The translations under genes were made by a program, and so were the position numbers. A stretch of DNA of 64,000 nucleotides, from positions 2,180,501 through 2,244,500 of the forward strand of contig NZ_JAZIFY010000001.1 of assembly GCF_036634195.1 (NCBI RefSeq). The letters are read 5' to 3'. The notes beneath the pieces were generated by a model. The model worked only from the letters and a program-made list of their open reading frames with translations, was not told where the DNA came from and searched no databases. How positions within the stretch are numbered: position 1 is the first letter of the stretch; each line of letters starts with the position of its first letter. Below, one piece after another: positions 55,001 through 62,462 of the stretch. Source of the stretch: Streptomyces sp. P9-A4. Its GTDB lineage: Bacteria > Actinomycetota > Actinomycetes > Streptomycetales > Streptomycetaceae.

Positions 55001-55205
55001 GGGCGGGGACACCTCCTCGCCGTGCTTCCGCGGCCGGGGGCCGTACGGACGCACCTGGCCGAGCTGGAGTCCGAGCTGCTCGGTGATCCTGCCGAGCAGC
55101 CCGGCGGCGTGGGCGAAGGTACTGTCCGGCTCCGTCATGCACCGATCCTGCGGGTCGCAGGTTGCCTGCCCGTTGCGCGGGGGTCACGACTGTTTTCCGT
55201 GACCT

Positions 55206-55293
55206 CACGCTCACGCGCGCGGCGTTGTCAGCCAGGCCCACGCTCACGCGCGCGGCGTTGCCGGCCAGGCCCACGCGCACGCGTGCGGTGCGG
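55206..55293. repeat. 33-bp tandem repeat, 2.6 copies
   Basis: The unit begins CACGCTCACGCGCGCGGCGT and ends CAGCCAGGCC. Copies at 55206-55238 and 55239-55271 differ at two bases; a degenerate partial copy follows to 55293. Because 33 is a multiple of 3, the minus strand encodes an 11-residue repeat (VGLAGNAARVS), but no gene is supported there. It fills the gap between two minus-strand genes. Confidence 0.7.
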
Positions 55294-55298
55294 TGCGG

Positions 55299-56000
55299 TC
55301 AGGTGTCCAGCCAGACCCTCAGCGGGCCCGTTTCACGGAAGCCCGCGGCCAGCGCGGGGGTGAGGTCGTCGCCCGACTCGTAGCCGACGGCGACGTGGTC
55401 GCCCGGCACCAGGCCCAGGCAGCCCGCCCAGGCCTCGGCCGGGTCCGTGTCCCCCGTGGCGAAGAGGTTGGAGACGCCCGTGACGCGGGCGCTCGCGCTG
55501 AGCACCGCGCCGCCGAGGATCCGCCCGTCGGCGGCGTGTCCCGCGACGATCGTGGTCGCCGGGTCAGCGAGGAGTTCCGGCCGGAACAGGGCCGCCTCCT
55601 CGGCGTCGCCGTCGCTCCAGGCGAGGGCCCAGGCGGCGAGTTCGTCCGGGGTACGGACGGCGCGCCAGTCGCCGGGGGCCGGGGGCACCGGGAGGCCCGC
55701 CGGGCGGTGGATCCACTGGGCCTCGAAGAGAAGACGGAAGCCCTCGGCCGCCAGGTCCAGGCGGGCGTAGCTGTCCTTCACCGAGGCGCCGGGGGTGCTT
55801 CGGTCGATGCCGGTGAGGACGTCCCCGGCCGTCGCGTCCCCGGTCAGCGTCACCGCGTCCGGGTAGTAGAGCGGCGTGCGGCGGTCGTGGGTCCAGGCGC
55901 GGGGGCCGAAGGTGCCGGGGTGGCCGTGGGCCGCGCACATGGCCCGGCACCACTCGGCGTTGTTGCGGACGGCCTCCGCGAGGACGGCATCGATGATCAT
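55299..56000 (-). CDS. Conserved GNAT-like protein of unknown function
   Basis: Protein of 233 residues starting MIIDAVLAEAVRNNAEWCRAM. The C-terminal half looks like a GNAT fold: strand TIVAGHAADGRILGGAVLSASARVTGVSNLF, then AWAGCLGLVPGDHVAVGYES and AAGFRETGPLRVWL. The usual acetyl-CoA Q/RxxGxG/A loop is not present. The N-terminal half contains YYPDAVTLTGDATAGDVLTGID, with a possible catalytic or binding Trp/His cluster. I do not recognise a characterised family. It is divergent from the aquaporin-like gene. Confidence 0.72.
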   Translation of the reverse strand: MIIDAVLAEAVRNNAEWCRAMCAAHGHPGTFGPRAWTHDRRTPLYYPDAVTLTGDATAGDVLTGIDRSTPGASVKDSYARLDLAAEGFRLLFEAQWIHRPAGLPVPPAPGDWRAVRTPDELAAWALAWSDGDAEEAALFRPELLADPATTIVAGHAADGRILGGAVLSASARVTGVSNLFATGDTDPAEAWAGCLGLVPGDHVAVGYESGDDLTPALAAGFRETGPLRVWLDT

Positions 56001-56056
56001 GGGCGGATCGTACGGGCCGGAGCACCTTCCCCTCTCCTCTTTTTTCCTTCCGAATC

Positions 56057-56074
56057 ACGGAATATCTTTTCCGT
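56057..56074. promoter_or_regulatory. Inverted repeat directly before the aquaporin start
   Basis: ACGGAA and TTCCGT flank TATCTT, ending one base before the ATG at 56076 in an AT-rich stretch. It could be an operator that blocks a leaderless or very short transcript start. Confidence 0.45.
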
Positions 56075-56075
56075 T

Positions 56076-56801
56076 ATGAGAATGTCCCCGCCCGCGCTCC
56101 CCCGGCGTGTCGCCGCCGAGTTCATCGGCACCGGCGCCCTCGTCGCCGTCGTCGTCGGCTCCGGCATCCGCGCCGACTCCCTGAGCCAGGACATCGGTGT
56201 CCGGCTGCTCGCCAACGCCGCCGCCTCCGCCCTCGGCCTCGGGCTGCTCATCGCCCTGATCGGGCCGCTCTCCGGCGCCCACTTCAACCCCGTCGTGACC
56301 CTCTCCGAGTGGTGGTCCGGGCGCCCCGAGCGCGGGGGCCGCGAGGCCGCCGCCTACATCGGCGCCCAGGTCACCGGCGCCGTCGCCGGGGCCCTGCTCG
56401 CCGAGGCCATGTTCGGGCGGACGCCCGGCACAGCCTGGGCCACCGAGCCCCGCACGGCGCCCCATCTGCTGCTCGGCGAGGCCGTCGCCACCGCCGGTCT
56501 CGTCCTCGTCGTACGGGGCCTGCGCCACATCGGGCGCCCCTCCCTCGCCCCGGTCGCCGTCGCCGGCTACATCGGCGCGGCCATCTGGTTCACCTCGTCC
56601 GGGTCCTTCGCCAACCCGGCGGCCACCGTCGGCCGCGCCTTCACCGACTCCTTCACCGGGATCGCGCCCGCCTCCGTGCCCGCCTTCGCCGCCGCCCAAC
56701 TGCTCGGCATGCTGCTCGGGATGGGCCTGGCCGGTGTGTTGTACGGAACAACCCGCACGTCCGGCGAACCGAATCCCGCCGACGCGCGTCGGACGGGGTG
56801 A
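56076..56801 (+). CDS. Aquaporin/MIP-family channel
   Basis: Six-helix channel protein of 241 residues. The two half-helix motifs are NPV in LSGAHFNPVVTLSEW and NPA in SSGSFANPAATVGRAFTDSF; helices start with RRVAAEFIGTGALVAVVVGSG. The NPAATVGRAF type, together with the short size, resembles AqpS-like channels that in other bacteria conduct arsenite or other uncharged metalloids. No ars gene is adjacent, so water or small solutes are equally possible. There is no ribosome site before the ATG at 56076; translation may be leaderless. Confidence 0.87.
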   Translation: MRMSPPALPRRVAAEFIGTGALVAVVVGSGIRADSLSQDIGVRLLANAAASALGLGLLIALIGPLSGAHFNPVVTLSEWWSGRPERGGREAAAYIGAQVTGAVAGALLAEAMFGRTPGTAWATEPRTAPHLLLGEAVATAGLVLVVRGLRHIGRPSLAPVAVAGYIGAAIWFTSSGSFANPAATVGRAFTDSFTGIAPASVPAFAAAQLLGMLLGMGLAGVLYGTTRTSGEPNPADARRTG

Positions 56802-56839
56802 CAGACCGACACCGCTCCCCGCACCACGGAGGTTCCCGC

Positions 56840-57532
56840 ATGCCGGCACGGCTCACCCGGTCGATCCCCCGCACCGTCCGGGCCCGCCGCCGTACCGTCC
56901 AGGCCGTGATGCTGGGCGCCGTGCTCGCCCTCGCCCCGGTCACCTGGATGCACACCGCCGCCGCCGGGAAGCTCCGTACCACCGCCGACGTGCCCGCCCG
57001 GGACGTCGGCGTCGTCTTCGGCGCCGGGCTGTGGAACGGCCGCCCCACCCCGTACCTCGCGCACCGGCTCGACACGGCCGCCGAGCTGTACCGGACGGGC
57101 AAGGTCCGGGTCCTCCTCGTCACCGGCGACAACAGCCGGACCGCGTACGACGAACCCAGCGCCATGCGCGCGTACCTCACCGCGCGCGGGGTGCCCGACG
57201 GCCGGATCGTCAGCGACTACGCGGGCTTCGACACCTGGGACTCCTGCGTCCGCGCCCGGAAGGTCTTCGGCGTCGACCGGGCCGTGCTCGTCACCCAGGA
57301 CTTCCACATCAAGCGGGCCGTCGCGCTCTGCGGGCGCGCGGGCGTCGACGCGTACGGCGTCGGGGTGCCCGAACCCCACGACCGCACCTGGTACTACGGC
57401 ACCACCCGGGAGCTGTTCGCGGCGGGCAAGGCCGCCCTCGACGCCGGTCTGCGGCCCGACCCGCACTTCCTCGGCCCGCAGGAGAAGGGCGTCACCGAGG
57501 CGCTGGCCTCGGCGGCCCACGCCCCGCGGTGA
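56840..57532 (+). CDS. SanA/YdcF-family (DUF218) membrane-linked protein
   Basis: Protein of 230 residues. The ATG at 56840 has GGAGG 7 bases upstream. It has a basic N-terminus and one membrane anchor or uncleaved signal (AVMLGAVLALAPVTWM), then an outer DUF218 domain: DVGVVFGAGLWNGRPTPYLA, VLLVTGDNSRTAYDEPSAM, DTWDSCVRARKVFGV and LVTQDFHIKRAVALC. Related proteins (SanA, SenX-type) affect envelope barrier function and vancomycin tolerance; the biochemical role is unknown. It follows the aquaporin-like gene after 38 bases and may share its transcript. Confidence 0.87.
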   Translation: MPARLTRSIPRTVRARRRTVQAVMLGAVLALAPVTWMHTAAAGKLRTTADVPARDVGVVFGAGLWNGRPTPYLAHRLDTAAELYRTGKVRVLLVTGDNSRTAYDEPSAMRAYLTARGVPDGRIVSDYAGFDTWDSCVRARKVFGVDRAVLVTQDFHIKRAVALCGRAGVDAYGVGVPEPHDRTWYYGTTRELFAAGKAALDAGLRPDPHFLGPQEKGVTEALASAAHAPR

Positions 57533-57599
57533 GGCGAGGGACCGAGGCGCCGCCCTCACCCCGGAGGCCGCGGGGCGCGGAGCGCATCGCACCGCGCCC

Positions 57600-57637
57600 G
57601 TAATGCGCGGCACCACCCCGCGTAACACTCCCGACCC
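57600..57637 (+). promoter_or_regulatory. GlnR-box-like site upstream of nasA
   Basis: Reading from 57600: GTAAT-n6-CACCA-n6-GTAAC-n6-GACCC. The four 5-mers with 6-base spacers reproduce the known actinobacterial GlnR arrangement gTnAc-n6-GaAAc, twice. The first and third boxes fit well, the other two less so. It ends 12 bases before the nasA start, so if functional the transcript leader is very short. Confidence 0.6.
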
Positions 57638-57649
57638 ACGCTGAACCGC

Positions 57650-59770
57650 ATGTCCGAGGTCACCGCCGTACCCACCCACTGCCCCTACTGCGCCCTGCAG
57701 TGCGGCATGTCGCTCCGCCCCACCGGCGCCCCGGAGCTGCCCGCCGAGGTGGTCGAGCGGGCCGACTTCCCCGTCAACCGGGGCGCCCTGTGCGGCAAGG
57801 GCCGCACCGCCCCCTCCGTACTCTCCTCCCGGGTCCGGCTCACCGGGCCCCTGGTCCGGCGCCCCGACACGGGGGCCCTGGCGCCCGCGTCCTGGGAGGA
57901 GGCGCTCGCCGCCGTCGCCGACGGGCTGCGCCGCACCCGCGCCGGGCACGGCCCCGACGCCGTGGGAGTCTTCGGCGGCGGCGGCCTCACCAACGAGAAG
58001 GCGTACACCCTGGGCAAGTTCGCCCGGCTCGTCCTCGGCACCTCGCAGATCGACTACAACGGGCGCTTCTGCATGTCGTCGGCGGCAGCCGCCCACGGCA
58101 GGGCCTTCGGGCTCGACCGGGGGCTGCCCTTCCCCCTGGAGGACATCCCGAGGACCGGCTGCGTGATCCTCGTCGGCTCCAACCTCGCCGAGACCATGCC
58201 GCCCGCCCTGCGCCACCTCACCGAGCTGAGGGAGAACGGCGGGAAGCTGATCGTGGTCGATCCGCGCCGCACCCGCACCGCCGAACACGCCGACCTGCAC
58301 CTCGCCCCGCGCCCCGGCACCGACCTCGCGCTCGCCCTCGGCATGCTGCACCTGGTCGTGGCCGAGGGGCGGGTGGACGAGGAGTTCGTCCGGGAGCGCA
58401 CCGCGGGCTGGGAGGCCGCGCGCGCCGGGGCCATGTCCCACTGGCCCGAGCAGGTCGAGCGGATCACCGGCGTGCCGGTACCGCAGCTCCGGGAGGCGGT
58501 CGCGCTGTTCTCCGACGCACCCACCGGCATGGTCCTGACCGCGCGCGGCCCCGAGCAGCAGTCCAAGGGCACCGACACCGTCGGCGCCTGGATCAACCTC
58601 TGTCTGGCCACCGGCAAGGCGGGCCGCCCGCTCAGCGGCTACGGCTGCCTCACCGGCCAGGGCAACGGCCAGGGCGGTCGCGAGCACGGCCAGAAGGCCG
58701 ACCAGCTGCCCGGCTACCGCAAGCTCGACGACCCGGCCGCACGCGCGCACGTGGCCGGGGTCTGGGGCGTGCCCCCCGAGTCGCTGCCGGGCCCGGGGCG
58801 GAGCGCGTACGAACTCCTCGACGCGCTCGGCGGCGACGTGAAGGCCCTGCTGCTCATGGGCTCCAACCCGGTGGTCTCCGCGCCCCGCGCCGCGCACGTC
58901 GAGCAGCGGCTGCGGTCGCTCGGCTTCCTCGCCGTCGCGGACGTGGTGCTCTCCGAGACCGCCGCGCTCGCCGATGTGGTGCTGCCGGTCACCCAGTGGG
59001 CGGAGGAGACCGGCACCATGACCAACCTGGAGGGCAGGGTCCTGCTCCGGCGCCGCGCCCTCACCCCGCCCGCCGGGGTGCGCAGCGACCTGGAGGTGCT
59101 GCACGCGCTCGCCGGACTCCTCGGCTGGGAGAAGGGGTTCCCCGCCGAGCCCGAGGAGGTCTTCGACGAGCTGCGGCGGGCCTCGGCCGGCGGTCCCGCC
59201 GACTACTCGGGCATCGACTACCGGCGGATCGAGGAGGAGCAGGGCGTCTTCTGGCCCTGCCCGGCGGCCCCGGAGGGCGCCGGGGCCCATCCCGGGACGC
59301 CCCGGCTGTTCCTCGACCGGTTCGCGACCGACGACGGGCGGGCCCGGTTCGTGCCGGTGGTGCACCGGGCGGCGGCCGAGGAGACGGACGCCGAGTACCC
59401 GGTGGTCCTCACCACCGGGCGGGTCGTGTCCCAGTACCAGTCCGGGGCGCAGACCCGGCGGGTCGCCGAGCTGAACGCGGCGGCGCCCGGCCCCTTCGTG
59501 GAGCTGCACCCCCGGCTGGCCGAGCGGCTGGGGGTGGCGGAGGGCGAGCGGATCGCGGTGGTCTCGCGGCGCGGGCGGGCGGTCGCACCGGCCCGGATCA
59601 CCGCCGCCATCCGGCCGGACACGGTCTTCATGCCGTTCCACTGGTACGGGGAGGGGCGGGCCAACACCCTCGTGAACCCGGCGCTGGACCCGGTGTCCGG
59701 GATGCCGGAGTTCAAGGTGTGCGCGGTGCGCCTGGAGCCGGTCGTCACCGAGGACGCCGAGGCCGGCTGA
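57650..59770 (+). CDS. nasA: Assimilatory nitrate reductase, molybdopterin catalytic subunit
   Basis: Cytoplasmic enzyme of 706 residues reducing nitrate to nitrite in nitrogen assimilation. The N-terminal 4Fe-4S site has Cys11, Cys14, Cys18 and Cys48 (CPYCALQC; NRGALCGKG). The bis-MGD enzyme signature continues with GGGGLTNEKAY, IDYNGRFCMSSAAAAHGRAF and GSNLAETMPP. GYGCLTGQGNGQGGREHGQK is the NasA-type molybdopterin loop, and LTTGRVVSQYQSGAQTRR is in the C-terminal MGD domain. There is no Tat signal and no C-terminal BFD domain. Nitrite reductase genes are not in the window. The ribosome site is weak, and a GlnR-box-like site is directly upstream. Confidence 0.93.
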   Translation: MSEVTAVPTHCPYCALQCGMSLRPTGAPELPAEVVERADFPVNRGALCGKGRTAPSVLSSRVRLTGPLVRRPDTGALAPASWEEALAAVADGLRRTRAGHGPDAVGVFGGGGLTNEKAYTLGKFARLVLGTSQIDYNGRFCMSSAAAAHGRAFGLDRGLPFPLEDIPRTGCVILVGSNLAETMPPALRHLTELRENGGKLIVVDPRRTRTAEHADLHLAPRPGTDLALALGMLHLVVAEGRVDEEFVRERTAGWEAARAGAMSHWPEQVERITGVPVPQLREAVALFSDAPTGMVLTARGPEQQSKGTDTVGAWINLCLATGKAGRPLSGYGCLTGQGNGQGGREHGQKADQLPGYRKLDDPAARAHVAGVWGVPPESLPGPGRSAYELLDALGGDVKALLLMGSNPVVSAPRAAHVEQRLRSLGFLAVADVVLSETAALADVVLPVTQWAEETGTMTNLEGRVLLRRRALTPPAGVRSDLEVLHALAGLLGWEKGFPAEPEEVFDELRRASAGGPADYSGIDYRRIEEEQGVFWPCPAAPEGAGAHPGTPRLFLDRFATDDGRARFVPVVHRAAAEETDAEYPVVLTTGRVVSQYQSGAQTRRVAELNAAAPGPFVELHPRLAERLGVAEGERIAVVSRRGRAVAPARITAAIRPDTVFMPFHWYGEGRANTLVNPALDPVSGMPEFKVCAVRLEPVVTEDAEAG

Positions 59771-59814
59771 ACCGGCCGCGCACGCGCTGAGGCCGGCCGG
59801 GCGCACCACGGGCG

Positions 59815-60534
59815 CTACGGCCGGTCGAACCAGTCCCCGCTCTCGATGACCTCGCCGAGCGGCGCGTCCGGCGCCGCCAGGAACACCCAGGCGGACACCC
59901 GCGCCCCGTCCCGTACCCGTACGACGTCCATCGCCGCCCGCTCGTACCCGACGGGCAGCTCAAGGCGGTCGAGCAGCCCGAACAGATCGCCGTAGTCGCC
60001 GGGCGAGGGCGTGAGGAGCGTGCCGACCACCTCGCCGCCGTTCGCCGGGACGACGTACGGGTAGCCGGGCCCGTCGTGGAGGACCGCCCCGTGCAGCACG
60101 GCGTCCGCCTCGGAGCCGATCCGGCCGGCGAGGAACCGGTCGTGGTTGTACGCGCCGGGGCGCAGCGTCCCGTAGACGAAGAACGGCCGCTCGTCGTCCG
60201 CGGGGGCCGCGGTCACCTCGGCGGCCTCGGTCTCCCGCTCGACCCAGCGGGCGTACTCCGCGCCCACCCGGGCAACCCGGGTGGCGAGGATCTCGGGCGT
60301 CTCGTAGTCGTGGGCGGCGAGCAGGTACGCCTCCAGCGCCGGGTAGCGGGCCTCGGTGCTCTTGAACTCCACCTGCCACTCCTCGGTCGTCTCGATCGCG
60401 CCCCGCCAGTGGTAGACGGAGGTGACGGGCCCCGAGATCTGCGCGCAGGCGACGAGCCGGGCCTCGACGGCGCCGCGCGCCAGGGCCTCGGCCTTGGCGC
60501 GCGCGTCGATGGTGGTGCGGACGGTGACGATCAC
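59815..60534 (-). CDS. CutA1 - gamma-glutamylcyclotransferase-like fusion
   Basis: Single protein of 239 residues made of two domains normally separate. Residues 1-104 are a CutA1 divalent-ion-tolerance fold (VIVTVRTTIDARAKAEALAR, RLVACAQISGPVTSVYHWRG, YETPEILATRV). After a short Ala/Pro linker, residues 116-239 are a GGCT/AIG2-like fold with the glycine loop FVYGTLRPGAYNHDRF and a Glu candidate in GGEVVGTLL. The GTG start at 60534 overlaps the ABC gene stop (GTGA), so it is coupled to the exporter operon. Combined roles could be metal or thiol-peptide (gamma-glutamyl) metabolism; that is inference. Confidence 0.85.
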   Translation of the reverse strand: MIVTVRTTIDARAKAEALARGAVEARLVACAQISGPVTSVYHWRGAIETTEEWQVEFKSTEARYPALEAYLLAAHDYETPEILATRVARVGAEYARWVERETEAAEVTAAPADDERPFFVYGTLRPGAYNHDRFLAGRIGSEADAVLHGAVLHDGPGYPYVVPANGGEVVGTLLTPSPGDYGDLFGLLDRLELPVGYERAAMDVVRVRDGARVSAWVFLAAPDAPLGEVIESGDWFDRP

Positions 60535-62462
60535 GTCTCCACCGTACGGGCGAACTGGGCCGCGTGCAGCCGGGCGTACGCCCCTCCGGCGGCGAGGAGT
60601 TCCTCGTGGCCGCCCTGTTCGGCGATGGCTCCGTCCTCCATCACCAGGATGGTGTCGGCGTCGCGGATCGTGGAGAGCCGGTGGGCGACGACGAAGCTGG
60701 TGCGGCCGGCCCGGAGCGAGGCCATCGCCTGCTGGACGAGGACCTCGGTGCGGGTGTCGACGGAGCTGGTGGCCTCGTCGAGGACGAGGATCACCGGATC
60801 GGAGAGGAACGCGCGGGCGAGGGTGATCAGCTGCTTCTCCCCCGCGCTGAGGCCGCCGCCGTCCTCGTCGAGCACGGTGTCGTACCCGGCGGGCAGGGTG
60901 CGGACGAAGCGGTCGGCGTGCGCGGCCCGCGCCGCCTCGACGATCCGCTCGCGGGAGACCTCGCCGGGCACCCCGTACGCGATGTTGTCGGCGATGGTGC
61001 CGCCGAACAGCCAGGTGTCCTGGAGGACCATGCCGATGCCGGAGCGCAGTTCCTCCCGGGTCATCGCGGCGGTGTCGACGCCGTCGAGGGTGATCCGGCC
61101 GCCGGTCACCTCGTGGAAGCGGAGCAGCAGGTTGACCAGGGTGGTCTTGCCCGCGCCGGTCGGGCCGACGATCGCGACGGTCCTGCCGGGCTCGACGGTG
61201 AGGGACAGCTCCTCGATGAGCGGCCTGCCCGGCTCGTAGCGGAAGGCGACCTGCTCGAAGGAGACCTTGCCGCGCGGCTCGGCGGGCCGCCGCGGTGCGG
61301 CCGGGTCCGGGGTCTCCTCCTCGGCGTCGAGGAGGTCGAAGACCCGCTCGGCGGAGGCCACCCCGGACTGGAGGAGGTTGGCCATCGCGGCGACCTGGGT
61401 GATCGGGCCGTTGAAGTCGTACGAGTACTGGACGAAGGCCTGCACGTCGCCGACGGAGAGAGTGCCGCTCGCCACCCGCAGTCCGCCGACGACGGCGATG
61501 GCGACGTAGTTGAGGTTGCCGACGAAGGTCAGCGCGGGCTGGATGAAGCCGGAGACGAACTGGGCGCGGAAGCTCGCCCGGTACAGCTCCTCGCCCAGCT
61601 CGTCGAAGCGGCGCACGGCCTCGGCGCGGCGGCCGAAGGCGACGACCTCCGTGTGGCCGGTGATCATCTCCTCGACGTGGCTGCCGAGCCGGCCGGTGAC
61701 CGCCCACTGCTTCACGAACTGCGGCTGGGCGCGCCGGCCGACGAGGGCGGCGACGGCGATCGAGACGGGCACGGTGGCGAGGGCGACGAGCGCGAGCAGC
61801 GGGGAGATCCAGAACATCATCACCAGGACTCCGGCCAGGGTCAGCAGGGCGCGGACCATCTGGCTGAAGGCCTGCTGGAGGGTCTGGGTGACGTTGTCGA
61901 TGTCGTTGGTGGTGCGCGAGAGCACCTCGCCGCGCGACTGCCGGTCGAGATAGGTGAGGGGCAGCTTCGCCAGTTTGTGCTGGGCCTCCCGGCGGAGCCG
62001 GTGGCCGGCCCGCTGGACGACGGTGGTGGCGATGCGCAGCTGGGTCCAGGTGAGGAGGGAGGACCCGGCGACGACGAGGGCGGAGAGGGCGAGGAGCCGG
62101 CCGACGGCCGGGAAGTCGACCCCGGCGGGGCCGGTGGCTCCGGTGATGACGAGGTCGGTGGCGCGGCCGAGGAGGAGTGGGCCGAGGACGGAGAGGGAGA
62201 CGGCGGCGGCGCCGGCGGCGAGGACGCCGAGGAGGCGGGCCCGGTCGGGGGCGAGGGTGCGCAGGAGGCGGAGGCCGGAGGCGCGGAAGGAGAGGGAACG
62301 TTCGAGGGAAGGGGTGGCGAGGCCGGGGCCGCGCTGGGGCGGGGGGCCGGTGCGGGCGGGGGCGGTGGCGGGGCCGCCGGGGGTGGGGCCGGGAGCGGAG
62401 GGTGTGGTGCCGGGGCCGCCGGGGGTGGGGCCGGGGGCGCGGGGCTCGGTCGCCGTACTCAC
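60531..62462 (-). CDS. ABC exporter half-transporter, catalytic subunit (second pair)
   Basis: Half-transporter of 643 residues. It starts with GTG at 62462, overlapping the stop of the partner gene by four bases (GTGA). The N-terminus is a Pro/Gly/Thr-rich tail with the repeat APGPTPGGP, absent from the other pair. Walker A GPTGAGKTT, C-loop LSAGEKQL, Walker B ILVLDEATSSVD, H-loop VAHRLSTIRDAD. Membrane-domain blocks LSRTTNDIDNVTQTLQQAF and VASGTLSVGDVQAFVQYS match the 46244 protein. It is the canonical ATPase half. Substrate unknown; it is coupled to the CutA-GGCT fusion downstream. Confidence 0.93.
   Translation of the reverse strand: MSTATEPRAPGPTPGGPGTTPSAPGPTPGGPATAPARTGPPPQRGPGLATPSLERSLSFRASGLRLLRTLAPDRARLLGVLAAGAAAVSLSVLGPLLLGRATDLVITGATGPAGVDFPAVGRLLALSALVVAGSSLLTWTQLRIATTVVQRAGHRLRREAQHKLAKLPLTYLDRQSRGEVLSRTTNDIDNVTQTLQQAFSQMVRALLTLAGVLVMMFWISPLLALVALATVPVSIAVAALVGRRAQPQFVKQWAVTGRLGSHVEEMITGHTEVVAFGRRAEAVRRFDELGEELYRASFRAQFVSGFIQPALTFVGNLNYVAIAVVGGLRVASGTLSVGDVQAFVQYSYDFNGPITQVAAMANLLQSGVASAERVFDLLDAEEETPDPAAPRRPAEPRGKVSFEQVAFRYEPGRPLIEELSLTVEPGRTVAIVGPTGAGKTTLVNLLLRFHEVTGGRITLDGVDTAAMTREELRSGIGMVLQDTWLFGGTIADNIAYGVPGEVSRERIVEAARAAHADRFVRTLPAGYDTVLDEDGGGLSAGEKQLITLARAFLSDPVILVLDEATSSVDTRTEVLVQQAMASLRAGRTSFVVAHRLSTIRDADTILVMEDGAIAEQGGHEELLAAGGAYARLHAAQFARTVET

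Noticed and set aside
57528..57560. Hairpin GGTGAGG/CCTCACC after the SanA-like gene
   Set aside because: Only 7 bp with a long loop, and its first bases overlap the stop codon; not convincing as a terminator.
59771..59814. GGCCGG/CCGGCC repeats between nasA and the CutA fusion gene
   Set aside because: Several alternative short pairings are possible, none clearly dominant.
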